In this document: piece by piece, positions 19,210-27,465 of the stretch
How positions within the stretch are numbered: the first letter of the stretch is position 1
Layout of the letters: the number at the start of each line of letters is the position of its first letter
Source of the DNA: Peptoniphilus sp. KCTC 25270
GTDB taxonomy: Bacteria > Bacillota > Clostridia > Tissierellales > Peptoniphilaceae
Assembly (NCBI RefSeq): GCF_021012875.1
Contig: NZ_JAJMZJ010000004.1
Span: 26,357-90,356 of the forward strand
Direction of reading: 5' to 3'
DNA: 64,000 nucleotides
Translations under genes and position numbers: made by a program
Notes under the pieces: generated by a model
What the model was told of the DNA's origin: nothing
Seen by the model: only the letters and a program-made list of their open reading frames with translations
Databases searched by the model: none

Positions 19210-19440
19210 TTACTTAATTTCAAATGACAAAATCTTTGTAATCAGTCTGGTTTCCATTCTTCCACGTAAGACTTCATCAACGACCATACTTTGATTGCCA
19301 TATTCATCTTTCATAAGTCGTAGGGAACGCTTCGTTATGTACCCTCTGTAATGATGTAGAATCTGGTTAATCGCTTCGGTATCGCCATCTGTTGCCTTTA
19401 CAATGAGAGGAAAGGGAATCATAGGATATTGTGTTTTCAT
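19210..19440 (-). CDS. orf8: Tn916 Orf8, small helix-turn-helix protein
   Basis: A 76-residue protein of the short HTH family found in conjugative elements (VKATDGDTEAINQILHHYRGYI resembles the N-terminal part of sigma region 2-like modules). Its ATG overlaps the stop of orf7 (19437-19440), so the two are translationally coupled. In Tn916, Orf7 and Orf8 act in the tetracycline-responsive cascade that leads to expression of xis, int and the transfer genes in the circular form. Confidence 0.93.
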   Translation of the reverse strand: MKTQYPMIPFPLIVKATDGDTEAINQILHHYRGYITKRSLRLMKDEYGNQSMVVDEVLRGRMETRLITKILSFEIK

Positions 19441-19859
19441 TCTTCAAATTCCTCCATAAACTTTTTAATTAAGGCTAGTCCACTGGTTCTATGCCGATAG
19501 ACAGTAGAACGGTTCAATTTCAACAGGTCTGCAATTTCTGAATCGCTCATGTCCATAAAGTAAAACAGCAGTAGAATTTCACGTTTCTTGTCTGGCAACT
19601 CACGTAATGCTTCACTCAACAAATCATTTTCAACGCCTACTGATAACCCATTGAGTGTAAAAATCTGAAAGTCAGTTGAATAGTTATCTGTTGTCGCAAA
19701 CTGGCTAACAAGATAATCGCCAACATCCGAAAAGGACACCTCACGCTTTGCAATCCTTGAAAGATAAAGCATATAATTCTTTCGCTCGTCTTCCATAGCA
19801 CGTTTACAGATATAGTCAAACTGATTTTCTATTGTGGTCTGAAAAGAAGATGGTTTCAT
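19437..19859 (-). CDS. orf7: Tn916 Orf7, sigma-70-like transcription factor
   Basis: A 140-residue protein with a region 4-type helix-turn-helix at the C-terminus (ALRELPDKKREILLLFYFMD, then MSDSEIADLLKLNRSTVYRHR). ATG at 19859 is preferred over an upstream GTG at 19868, since GGGGGTGAG lies at the right distance. In Tn916 it upregulates its own operon and drives transcription through xis and int. An intrinsic-terminator-like hairpin just upstream (19995-20036) would limit expression unless transcription from tet(M) reads through. Confidence 0.95.
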   Translation of the reverse strand: MKPSSFQTTIENQFDYICKRAMEDERKNYMLYLSRIAKREVSFSDVGDYLVSQFATTDNYSTDFQIFTLNGLSVGVENDLLSEALRELPDKKREILLLFYFMDMSDSEIADLLKLNRSTVYRHRTSGLALIKKFMEEFEE

Positions 19860-19989
19860 GTTTCTCACCCCCTTTCTGTCTAGGAAAGGAAGTGAGCCTT
19901 GCTCGTTTATCTCCTTTCACTCTTAGTCCCAATGTGAAAGGGGGATTTGTTGCATTACTGATAAATAAACTTTGTAAAAAAGTTCTGAA

Positions 19990-20036
19990 TAGCCAAAAAA
20001 GCATATAAACAGATTTATTTCTCTGTTTACATGCTT
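19990..20036 (-). terminator. Terminator/attenuator upstream of orf7
   Basis: Minus-strand hairpin AAGCATGTAAACAGA / TCTGTTTATATGCTT followed by TTTT (19994-19990). It lies between the tet(M)/orf9 region and orf7 and fits the known control of orf7 by read-through from upstream. Confidence 0.65.
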
Positions 20037-20223
20037 CTGTTATTCTATCTATATGATTTATAAAACCACATTGGTGGACGTACTTATCTATTGCAGATAG
20101 ACGACTTTTTTTGACAAGAACCCAATGTAAGGAAATTTATTGTATATGATGTACTTCATGGCGACGTTGACCTCCAACAAACCGCCATTTGGAAGTAATA
20201 TACAATATTTTAACAGCGTAAAT

Positions 20224-20273
20224 AGCACTACCATATAACGGTTTTTTTTATTGGCGTTTAGTAGTGCTTTTTA
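20224..20273 (+). terminator. Hairpin in the orf7-orf9 interval
   Basis: AGCACTAC (20224-20231) / GTAGTGCT (20261-20268) followed by TTTTATT. A perfect 8-bp stem with a 29-base loop in the divergent interval of Tn916 (19860-20363), which is otherwise non-coding. Confidence 0.5.
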
Positions 20274-20363
20274 TTAAATATAAACCTATAAACCATATAA
20301 CACGTTTTTCTATACCTGTTTTTAATTCAGTAGGAACAATAAAATGTATAGAGGTGGTCTACT

Positions 20364-20717
20364 ATGCGTAAAAAAGAAGATAAATATGATTTTAGAGCCT
20401 TTGGTTTAGCCATTAAAGAAGCTCGATTGAAACGAGGTTTAACTCGTGAACAAGTGGGAGCATTGATTGAAATTGACCCACGGTACTTAACTAATATTGA
20501 AAATAAAGGGCAACACCCCAGCATACAAGTTCTTTATGACCTTGTATCGTTACTTCATGTTTCCGTTGATGAATTTTTCTTACCTGCTAATAACTTGGTA
20601 AAAAGCACCCGACGATTACAGATAGAGAAATACATGGATAGCTTTACAGACAAAGAACTATCCTTAATGGAATCTTTAGCCAGCGGTATCAACGAAGCAA
20701 GAAACATCGAAGACTAA
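20364..20717 (+). CDS. orf9: Tn916 Orf9, XRE-family regulator
   Basis: A 117-residue protein with an N-terminal XRE helix-turn-helix (residues about 11-70: [20 protein letters not shown] and [12 protein letters not shown]). It is the only Tn916 gene transcribed against the rest. In the accepted model it represses the orf7 promoter and is relieved when transcription through tet(M) produces antisense RNA over it. RBS GAGGTGG precedes the ATG. Confidence 0.95.
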   Translation: MRKKEDKYDFRAFGLAIKEARLKRGLTREQVGALIEIDPRYLTNIENKGQHPSIQVLYDLVSLLHVSVDEFFLPANNLVKSTRRLQIEKYMDSFTDKELSLMESLASGINEARNIED

Positions 20718-20742
20718 TTAAAAGAATCCATACATAACGGAA

Positions 20743-20787
20743 AGAGCCGATAAAATGAGATTGTATTAATCTCATTTTATCGGCTCT
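20743..20787. terminator. Bidirectional terminator between orf9 and orf6
   Basis: A perfect 19-bp inverted repeat beginning AGAGCCGATAAAATGAGAT (20743-20761) with its complement at 20769-20787. It separates the convergent orf9 (+) and orf6 (-). The right arm overlaps the last codons of orf6. Confidence 0.75.
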
Positions 20788-20965
20788 GCGTCTTTGCGTC
20801 TGGCTCTGTAATCACAGTTACTTTGAACTGCTTTATTTCAATTAAATTTTCTTGTCTGCATTTCGGACAATAGAGGGGGAATTTTTTTAATTCAGTATCT
20901 TCCCTTATCTTTAATCGTGTTTTATTTCCACATACAGGACACAATATCCACTTGTAGTTTATAAT
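20777..20965 (-). CDS. orf6: Tn916 Orf6, cysteine-rich KTR zinc-ribbon protein (non-ATG start)
   Basis: A 62-residue protein with two zinc-ribbon knuckles, CPVCGNKTR and CPKCRQE. No ATG, GTG or TTG lies near the AAAGGAGG site. The best-spaced initiation codon is ATT (20965-20963), 8 bases after AGGAGG; an ATA three codons earlier is too close to the Shine-Dalgarno. It follows tet(M) and is probably cotranscribed with it. Function in the element is not known. Confidence 0.8.
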   Translation of the reverse strand: MINYKWILCPVCGNKTRLKIREDTELKKFPLYCPKCRQENLIEIKQFKVTVITEPDAKTQSR

Positions 20966-21062
20966 AACTATCTCCTCCTTTACACTTTAATTCAAATCTT
21001 TATTAAAAAATATTTCATCTTATTTAACAAGAAACCATATTTATATAACAACATAAAATACA

Positions 21063-22982
21063 CTAAGTTATTTTATTGAACATATATCGTACTTTATCTA
21101 TCCGACTATTTGGACGACGGGGCTGGCAAACAGGTTCACCGGTAGTAACATGGTACCCTTTTAACTCTGTTAAACAAACACTACGTCCATTTGTAAAGAA
21201 AGTTAAATCACTACGATATTCTTGAATACACCGAGCAGGGATTTCTCCACTAAGAATGACCTCATTATTTTTCAATTGAGTGTCTACGATGTTCGCACAA
21301 TATTTAGGAGCATCGTTGTATGCTCGTGAAAGATATTCCTGTGGCGCATAAATTTTAAAACTAAGATATGGCTCTAACAATTCTGTTCCAGCTTTTTTTA
21401 AGACTTGTTCCAATACAATAGGAGCAAGCATCCGAAAATCTGCTGGGGTACTAACAGGGCTATAGTATAAGCCATACTTAAAACAGATTTTACAATCCGT
21501 CACATTCCAACCATATAATCCTTGTTCGCAACCATAGCGTATCCCTTCCATAACTGCATTTTGAAATGATTGATTTAAGTATCCAAGAGAAACCGAGCTC
21601 TCATACTGCATTCCACTTCCCAACGGAAGCGGTGATACAGATAAACCAATGGAAGCCCAGAAAGGATTTGGCGGCACTTCGATGTGAATGGTATATTCTG
21701 CATTTTTTAACGGTCTCTCCATATAAATGACTGTAGGCTCTTTTAGTTCTATCTCCACATGATACTTTTCTTGCAACAGTGCACTAATCACTTCCATTTG
21801 TACTTTCCCTAAGAAAGAAAGTATAATTTCATGTGTCGTAGAATCCACGTAATATCGTAGAAGCGGATCACTATCTGAGATTTCCAAAAGGGCATCAAGC
21901 AACATTTCTCTCTGTTCAGGTTTACTCGGTTCAACAGTTGTTTGTAGTAGAGGGTGCGGATTTTCAATCTTTTTTCTCTGTGGCAATAGTTTTGTATCTC
22001 CAAGAACACTATTTAACTTCAAAAACTCATTTTGCAAAATAACAATTTCTCCAGAATAAGCTCTATCAATCTTACATAATTCACCATTTATTGAAGTATA
22101 CATTTCTGTAACTTTTATTTTTTCTTTTTCTGATACTCTAACCGAATCTCGTAAATGTAGTACTCCACTATAAAGGCGTATATATGCAAGACGTTGTCTT
22201 TTTTTTGTATATTCAATTTTGAAAACATTTCCGCAAAGTTCAGACGGACCTCGATGTGTTGATGAATAAAATTTATTCGTAATCACTTCTATAAGGTTAT
22301 CAATCCCTATATTGTTTTTTGCACTTCCGTGATAAACAGGGAACAGGGAACAATTATGAAATCTTATGCTTTCCTCTTGTTCGAGTTCCAATGCTTCTAA
22401 TGATTTACCGGACATATATTTCTCTAAAAGGTCATCGTTTCCCTCTATTACCGTATCCCATTGTTCAGATTCGGTAAAGTTCGTCACACACATATTAGGA
22501 TACAGTTCTACCTTCTGTTTGATTACAATTTCGGCAGAAAGTTTCTCTTTAATATCCTGATAAACCGTTGATAAATCAATTCCATTTTGGTCAATCTTAT
22601 TGATAAAAAAGATTGTGGGAATCCCCATTTTCCTAAGTGCATGAAATAATATACGAGTTTGTGCTTGTACGCCATCTTTTGCAGAAATCAGTAGAATTGC
22701 CCCATCTAAAACTGATAATGAACGATATACTTCTGCTAAGAAATCCATATGTCCTGGCGTGTCTATGATGTTCACCTTCGTATTTTCCCACTGAAAAGAG
22801 GTTATTCCTGTCTGAATTGTAATTCCTCTCTGACGTTCTAAAAGCGTATTATCCGTCCTCGTTGTACCTTTGTCCACGCTTCCTAATTCTGTAATCGCTC
22901 CACTGTTATATAATAAGCTTTCTGTTAAGGTAGTTTTTCCTGCATCAACATGAGCTAAAACTCCAATATTAATAATTTTCAT
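21063..22982 (-). CDS. tet(M): Ribosomal protection protein Tet(M)
   Basis: A 639-residue EF-G-like GTPase that removes tetracycline from the ribosome. G motifs are intact: [12 protein letters not shown] (7-18), RGITI switch, DTPGH and NKID. Domains II-V follow, including the loop region near [11 protein letters not shown] used at the decoding site. ATG 22982 with GGAGG is the true start; the frame extends 5 codons further. It is preceded by the orf12 leader peptide and attenuator. Length and sequence match the Tn916-type Tet(M), so the strain is predicted tetracycline, doxycycline and minocycline resistant. Confidence 0.98.
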   Translation of the reverse strand: MKIINIGVLAHVDAGKTTLTESLLYNSGAITELGSVDKGTTRTDNTLLERQRGITIQTGITSFQWENTKVNIIDTPGHMDFLAEVYRSLSVLDGAILLISAKDGVQAQTRILFHALRKMGIPTIFFINKIDQNGIDLSTVYQDIKEKLSAEIVIKQKVELYPNMCVTNFTESEQWDTVIEGNDDLLEKYMSGKSLEALELEQEESIRFHNCSLFPVYHGSAKNNIGIDNLIEVITNKFYSSTHRGPSELCGNVFKIEYTKKRQRLAYIRLYSGVLHLRDSVRVSEKEKIKVTEMYTSINGELCKIDRAYSGEIVILQNEFLKLNSVLGDTKLLPQRKKIENPHPLLQTTVEPSKPEQREMLLDALLEISDSDPLLRYYVDSTTHEIILSFLGKVQMEVISALLQEKYHVEIELKEPTVIYMERPLKNAEYTIHIEVPPNPFWASIGLSVSPLPLGSGMQYESSVSLGYLNQSFQNAVMEGIRYGCEQGLYGWNVTDCKICFKYGLYYSPVSTPADFRMLAPIVLEQVLKKAGTELLEPYLSFKIYAPQEYLSRAYNDAPKYCANIVDTQLKNNEVILSGEIPARCIQEYRSDLTFFTNGRSVCLTELKGYHVTTGEPVCQPRRPNSRIDKVRYMFNKIT

Positions 22983-22997
22983 GTGATTTTCCTCCAT

Positions 22998-23084
22998 TCA
23001 AAAACCCAAAAGGGCATAAAAATCCCAGTGATAAATACTTTTATCACTGGGATTTTTATGCATAACCATAGGTATACAAAGCAT
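22998..23084 (-). CDS. orf12: Tn916 Orf12, tet(M) leader peptide
   Basis: A 28-codon frame ending 15 bases before the tet(M) ATG, beginning MLCIPMVMHK and ending ALLGF. Its coding sequence contains the attenuator hairpin, so ribosome movement over it decides whether transcription continues into tet(M). This is the known Tn916 regulatory leader; it has one conservative difference (I in place of M at position 4) from the version I recall. Confidence 0.9.
   Translation of the reverse strand: MLCIPMVMHKNPSDKSIYHWDFYALLGF
23016..23058 (-). promoter_or_regulatory. tet(M) attenuator hairpin
   Basis: AAAAATCCCAGTGATAA (23018-23034) / TTATCACTGGGATTTTT (23041-23057), a 17-bp stem ending in a T run, within the leader peptide gene. 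It is the transcriptional attenuator of tet(M). Confidence 0.9.
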
Positions 23085-23300
23085 ACAGATATTCTCTGGA
23101 TACTTTAGAATCACATGATAAAGGTATTCTTAAACTGGGTACAAAAAACTAAGCCCTCCTAAAAAAGGACATCTAATTATTTGTTCCCGCTATCAAATTG
23201 ACAGTTTATTTAAGAATACCTTGCCGCATATTTATTAACTCCTTTTAAATAGTCACTTAAATAATAGCACGTAAGAGCATATTTGTAAAGGAATCTCCAA
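23085..23300 (-). promoter_or_regulatory. tet(M) promoter and upstream leader
   Basis: A non-coding interval of about 270 bases up to orf13. It holds a second inverted pair, AAGGTATTCTTAAACT (23121-23136) with AGTTTATTTAAGAATACCTT (23203-23222), flanking an AGGAGGGCTTAG segment. The promoter of tet(M) lies here in Tn916; I did not fix its boxes. Confidence 0.6.
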
Positions 23301-23358
23301 TTTTTTATCAAAAAGAGTACATGATTACAAAGTATCTGTAATCATGTACCAATATTTG

Positions 23359-24291
23359 TTATTTTACAATCTTCCAATTACTCCCGTTCTTTTCAAGTAC
23401 CAAATCAAATTGAGATACCTGCGTTGCTTTGGTCTGCTGGTCGATATACTCCACTGTCAGCGATACCGTGACTTGATTATCCTTACGATTGTGAATAGGA
23501 TTTACCAGTTCTTGAAAGATGTACTCTTTTCCGATTGGTTTTAATATCCCGTCATTCACATAGTAGGAAAGTTCACTGGCTGTCGCTGTAGGATAGAGCT
23601 TGAAGAACGTCGTTAAAAACTCATTGATTTCATTGGTTGTAATGGAATCAACCGTCCCCTCACTTTCAATGGCTTTTGGTTTATAACTTGATTTCTTAGG
23701 TATGTTGGTAATGGTCGGATTCTTAACCAGTACCATATTTCCAGAACCATCTACATAGACACTCACTATATAAGCAGAGTGGACGGTCTTTGTATTTTCT
23801 CCCTCTGTAATGAGCTGGTCTACACTGTAGGTTACATTAAACTCATTGTCGCCAGTTGGCTCTACCGTCCATATCTGAAATCCTCTTACAGAAGACGATA
23901 CAGGAATATCTTTGCGTACTGTATCAACATTGAGAGCTTGAAGTTCATCTGTCAGATAGCCTTTTAGACTTTCCATTCGATTATCAATGGACTTATCGGA
24001 TTGCTCCCATGAATAGTAGACTTTCGCAAAGTTCTCTACAAAATTTTCTACATGATGAGTATCAACGTATTCCTTTTCTATGATAGTTGTTTCGTGAATA
24101 GTATGAGTATCTATAGCTGTAAAGTGCTTGAATATCGCAAAGCTGAAACTAAGCCCTAAAAGTACCCACAAGGCAATCACAACCTTTTTATGAGGATTGA
24201 CCTTATAGACACGAGGTTTCTTTTCCTTTGGTATCTGTTTTTCTTTATTCTGATTTTTTCTAAATTTCATCATTAAATCTTCCTTTCTCAT
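23359..24291 (-). CDS. orf13: Tn916 Orf13, TcpC/VirB8-like conjugation protein
   Basis: A 310-residue protein with a basic cytoplasmic N-terminus (FRKNQNKEKQIPKEKK), one membrane helix (about 51-66, VVIALWVLLGLSFSFAIF) and two extracellular NTF2-like/VirB8-type domains. It belongs to the TcpC family that assembles the mating channel. The ATG overlaps the stop of orf14 (24288-24291). Confidence 0.93.
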   Translation of the reverse strand: MRKEDLMMKFRKNQNKEKQIPKEKKPRVYKVNPHKKVVIALWVLLGLSFSFAIFKHFTAIDTHTIHETTIIEKEYVDTHHVENFVENFAKVYYSWEQSDKSIDNRMESLKGYLTDELQALNVDTVRKDIPVSSSVRGFQIWTVEPTGDNEFNVTYSVDQLITEGENTKTVHSAYIVSVYVDGSGNMVLVKNPTITNIPKKSSYKPKAIESEGTVDSITTNEINEFLTTFFKLYPTATASELSYYVNDGILKPIGKEYIFQELVNPIHNRKDNQVTVSLTVEYIDQQTKATQVSQFDLVLEKNGSNWKIVK

Positions 24292-25289
24292 TGTTTGATT
24301 CGTCCTGCTCCCACTAAATGCTGTTGCCAGTAGGGGCTTGTTAAGTCGGCATAACCGATTGGGTCGCCTGCATGAAACATACGGTTATTGCCAAGGTATA
24401 TCCCAACATGAGTAATATAAGAGCCAGCGTTATAGGTAGAATGAAAGAAAACCAAATCGCCAGCTTGTGCTTCCGATAGTGGGATATGCTGGGTCACATC
24501 ATATTGCTGTTGTGCGGTTCGTGGTAAGTTAATTCCAGCTTTTCCATACGTCCATTGTGTCAGTCCGCTACAATCAAAAGAAGTAGTCGGGGAAGCTCCA
24601 CCGTAAACGTATCGCCAGCCCTCATATTTCAGTGCTTCGTCCATGATGGCTTGTACCGTATCATCATCAAACTCTGTTGTGACAAGATACTGCGTTACCA
24701 GTTGCACATAAAACATATTGCCATAGTTGTATCGCCAGCCCCCATTGATAGGTATGGCTATGGGATTGGGGTAAGACACTTTTTCGCCACCTGAATACTC
24801 TTTTGAGAAACTTTGAGCCAGTTCAAAGGTATATTTATTTCCACGATTAGCCACATACCCTAAGAAACCACCACCATAATTGTAGGACTGGATAACCGAT
24901 TCTAAATCTACACTGAGCCTTTCGCTACTGGCTAATAATTCACTGAAATACTTCACACCTTGCTTAATGGATTCTTCTGTACTCAATGAATTAGGTGGAA
25001 GACCGAGGGATTCCGAGGACTGCATAACATCTTCCGCAGTACCGCCCGATTCCACCTGTATAATCGCAAGAAGTATGTTGACATATTCTTCAACGCCATA
25101 TTCTTTGGCATATTTTTCTACCATAGGCTTATGAGCCAGCACTTCTGCGGAAACATTCACACCTCCATAATGAATATTGGAAATTCCGCTGTCCTGTTCA
25201 TCTGAAAATAAAATGGCAACAAACAGAAGCAGTGAGAAGACCATCAAGAATAATCCAGAACCACCAATCACTAAAGTTTTCAACTTCAT
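24288..25289 (-). CDS. orf14: Tn916 Orf14, bifunctional peptidoglycan hydrolase
   Basis: A 333-residue secreted or membrane-anchored cell-wall enzyme. The N-terminal helix (about 7-29) is followed by a lysozyme-like/SLT glycosidase domain (about 50-185; VNILLAIIQVESGG carries the catalytic Glu) and a C-terminal NlpC/P60 endopeptidase domain (about 210-333) with the catalytic Cys in SFDCSGLTQW and His in THVGIYLG. It locally opens peptidoglycan for the conjugation channel. It overlaps orf15 and orf13 by 4 bases. Confidence 0.95.
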   Translation of the reverse strand: MKLKTLVIGGSGLFLMVFSLLLFVAILFSDEQDSGISNIHYGGVNVSAEVLAHKPMVEKYAKEYGVEEYVNILLAIIQVESGGTAEDVMQSSESLGLPPNSLSTEESIKQGVKYFSELLASSERLSVDLESVIQSYNYGGGFLGYVANRGNKYTFELAQSFSKEYSGGEKVSYPNPIAIPINGGWRYNYGNMFYVQLVTQYLVTTEFDDDTVQAIMDEALKYEGWRYVYGGASPTTSFDCSGLTQWTYGKAGINLPRTAQQQYDVTQHIPLSEAQAGDLVFFHSTYNAGSYITHVGIYLGNNRMFHAGDPIGYADLTSPYWQQHLVGAGRIKQ

Positions 25290-27463
25290 GGTTTCTTACC
25301 GACTTTCTTAATGGTGGCGGTTTTGATTGGTGGTCTACTTCTTGTATTTTGTAGTGGTACTCTTTGAACAGTAGACGGACGTTCTTTTGTGATTGGACGT
25401 TGTGAAGTTCTATCTGCTGTAGTGGTTGAAGTTGCTGGCTTTTGAACGGTTTTTTCTTGAACGGTATTGCCTTGGCGTTCCACTTTTGGACTTGAAAAAT
25501 CGGACTTAACTGCTGGACGCTCTTGTTTGGCTTGTTGAGATTCCTTATATGAAGTCTGAATATTAGACTGTTTTGAGGTCTGTTCATCATGATATTGTTC
25601 TTGTCTTGTAGTCGGTCTTTCATGAACAGAAGAAGCAGGCTGTTTTTTCTGTTTGACCTGTTCCATTTCAGAGCGACGCTTCGCAATGGTTTTTCGCCTT
25701 TGTTCCTGCTGTTCCTTGCGTCCACTGGCTCTGTCCGCTTTGGTTTGAGAAATACTACTGGTTAAATCACGGACATTCTCTTTTACTTTGGATTTTCCTT
25801 GATATACTGCATATCTTGCATTGGTCGGCAAATCTTTAACCTGTTCTTTCAAACCACTAGCAGTGTCTACCATTCTGTCTTTGGTATCAGCTACTGTACC
25901 GATGGTTTGACCGATACGTTTTCCAAGTGTTGATTTTTCCTTTCCGTCTGGTCGGGAGTGATCTGCTTGTGTCCTTGCAGAACTCCCCGAACCCGACTGT
26001 CCTTTTTTACCTGTAACAATGGCAGACCCAGCCCCTAGAGTAGTCATGGAACGTCCAAGTTTCCGCTGTAGACGGTGCATGTGAGCGTGCATAAGCATAC
26101 GAGGTTTTCTCATCACACGACTTCCCACACTTTGAGAATCGTTACTCTGTAGAGAAAACATACTCATTAAATCGCCCAGCTTGAAGTAGATTCCTGCAAA
26201 GGTCACAATCTGTAGAAAAGCAATCAAAAAGAACGGATAACCAGCCGATAAGGTATAGAGCATGGTTGAAATACTAAATGCTGTCGTAATAATCAATGTG
26301 ATTCCAGCTCGTGTCAAAATGGTATTAAAGAGCTTTGTTATGGCTCGTTTTGACATACCATCAAATGATGGAATCATGCTTAAAATAAAGCTCACAGGCA
26401 GAAACATAGCATAGATGATAAAAAGTACCTGCGAGAAAATCATGATTCCTGTTAATAGGAATACAAATATGGAAATCCCAATATTGAAGACAAATAGGAA
26501 GAAGACTGTACCTAAACGGTTAATGGTCTTTGTAATGGTTAGATTGGTATTGCTTCTGTCTTCAATTTCTTCCGCAACAATTTTTTCTCTGTCTTCGCCA
26601 TTGTTGGAATCTGGGCTGGTGGAGAGCAGGCTTTCCACACGGTCAATACCGATACTTTCAATGTCTGAACTGTTGTATTGAAGCAGTAGCCACGGTTGCT
26701 GAACCTGTATGGAAAACAGGCTATCTCTGATTAAGTCCACGCTGTCCTTGCCTTGACTATCGGAATGGGGCATGACAATCTTCGTGCCAAGTGATAAACT
26801 GGCATTACTGATGTCTGATGAAAAGTCATTGATTTTTTTAATGTAGTCGGGAGCGTAGGCAATAAAGGAAGCCGATAGGATAAACACCAGCACAAAATTC
26901 ATAATGGCATGAATTGCCTTTGTGGTTTCTCTCTTTATCAGTCCCGTATAGGCAACATAAACCCCAAGAACCAAAATCAAGAGTAAGAGGAATCCAACAT
27001 AGAAACCCTCTGTTGAAAATCCGTTTGCACTCACACCAGCTAAGGTCTGCATATTCTTACCAATGGAATCTGCTGTAGCGGAAATGAAGTCTAAGGAATA
27101 GGCTTCCTGTACTAAGTAACCTGTCGCATTGGAAACATACAAACTGATTGTCCAAATAAAATTGGTAATGGCATATAGTCCATACATGACCTGTTTTCCA
27201 ATCCCGTCCGACCAGTTCCACGGAAGCCAGCCCCAGCTATTATCCACATAAAAATCCAGTTGATAGTTTTCAAGTGGGTATCGGCTGTATTCATTTGCCA
27301 CATTGACCGTATCATCTACCAAGCCCGCAGCTTGAACCACCGTTCCCAGCATGGCTAAAAGAAAAATGGCAATCACAAGTGTGAAAGCCACTGTCATTGC
27401 CACTTTACCTAGACGTTTCAGCGTCCAGTTTGATTTTATTCTGTTTACTATTGATGGTTTCAC
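25286..27463 (-). CDS. orf15: Tn916 Orf15, TcpH/VirB6-like channel protein
   Basis: A 725-residue protein starting with GTG (27463) after GAGGTG. It has an N-terminal helix/signal (about 21-45), several membrane segments (about 155-215 and 310-430) and a long hydrophilic basic C-terminus (about 470-725) rich in Gln, Lys, Arg and Thr. The polytopic N-half resembles VirB6/TcpH channel components. It overlaps orf14 by 4 bases and follows orf16 by 2 bases, in one transfer operon. Confidence 0.92.
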   Translation of the reverse strand: MKPSIVNRIKSNWTLKRLGKVAMTVAFTLVIAIFLLAMLGTVVQAAGLVDDTVNVANEYSRYPLENYQLDFYVDNSWGWLPWNWSDGIGKQVMYGLYAITNFIWTISLYVSNATGYLVQEAYSLDFISATADSIGKNMQTLAGVSANGFSTEGFYVGFLLLLILVLGVYVAYTGLIKRETTKAIHAIMNFVLVFILSASFIAYAPDYIKKINDFSSDISNASLSLGTKIVMPHSDSQGKDSVDLIRDSLFSIQVQQPWLLLQYNSSDIESIGIDRVESLLSTSPDSNNGEDREKIVAEEIEDRSNTNLTITKTINRLGTVFFLFVFNIGISIFVFLLTGIMIFSQVLFIIYAMFLPVSFILSMIPSFDGMSKRAITKLFNTILTRAGITLIITTAFSISTMLYTLSAGYPFFLIAFLQIVTFAGIYFKLGDLMSMFSLQSNDSQSVGSRVMRKPRMLMHAHMHRLQRKLGRSMTTLGAGSAIVTGKKGQSGSGSSARTQADHSRPDGKEKSTLGKRIGQTIGTVADTKDRMVDTASGLKEQVKDLPTNARYAVYQGKSKVKENVRDLTSSISQTKADRASGRKEQQEQRRKTIAKRRSEMEQVKQKKQPASSVHERPTTRQEQYHDEQTSKQSNIQTSYKESQQAKQERPAVKSDFSSPKVERQGNTVQEKTVQKPATSTTTADRTSQRPITKERPSTVQRVPLQNTRSRPPIKTATIKKVGKKP

Positions 27464-27465
27464 AT

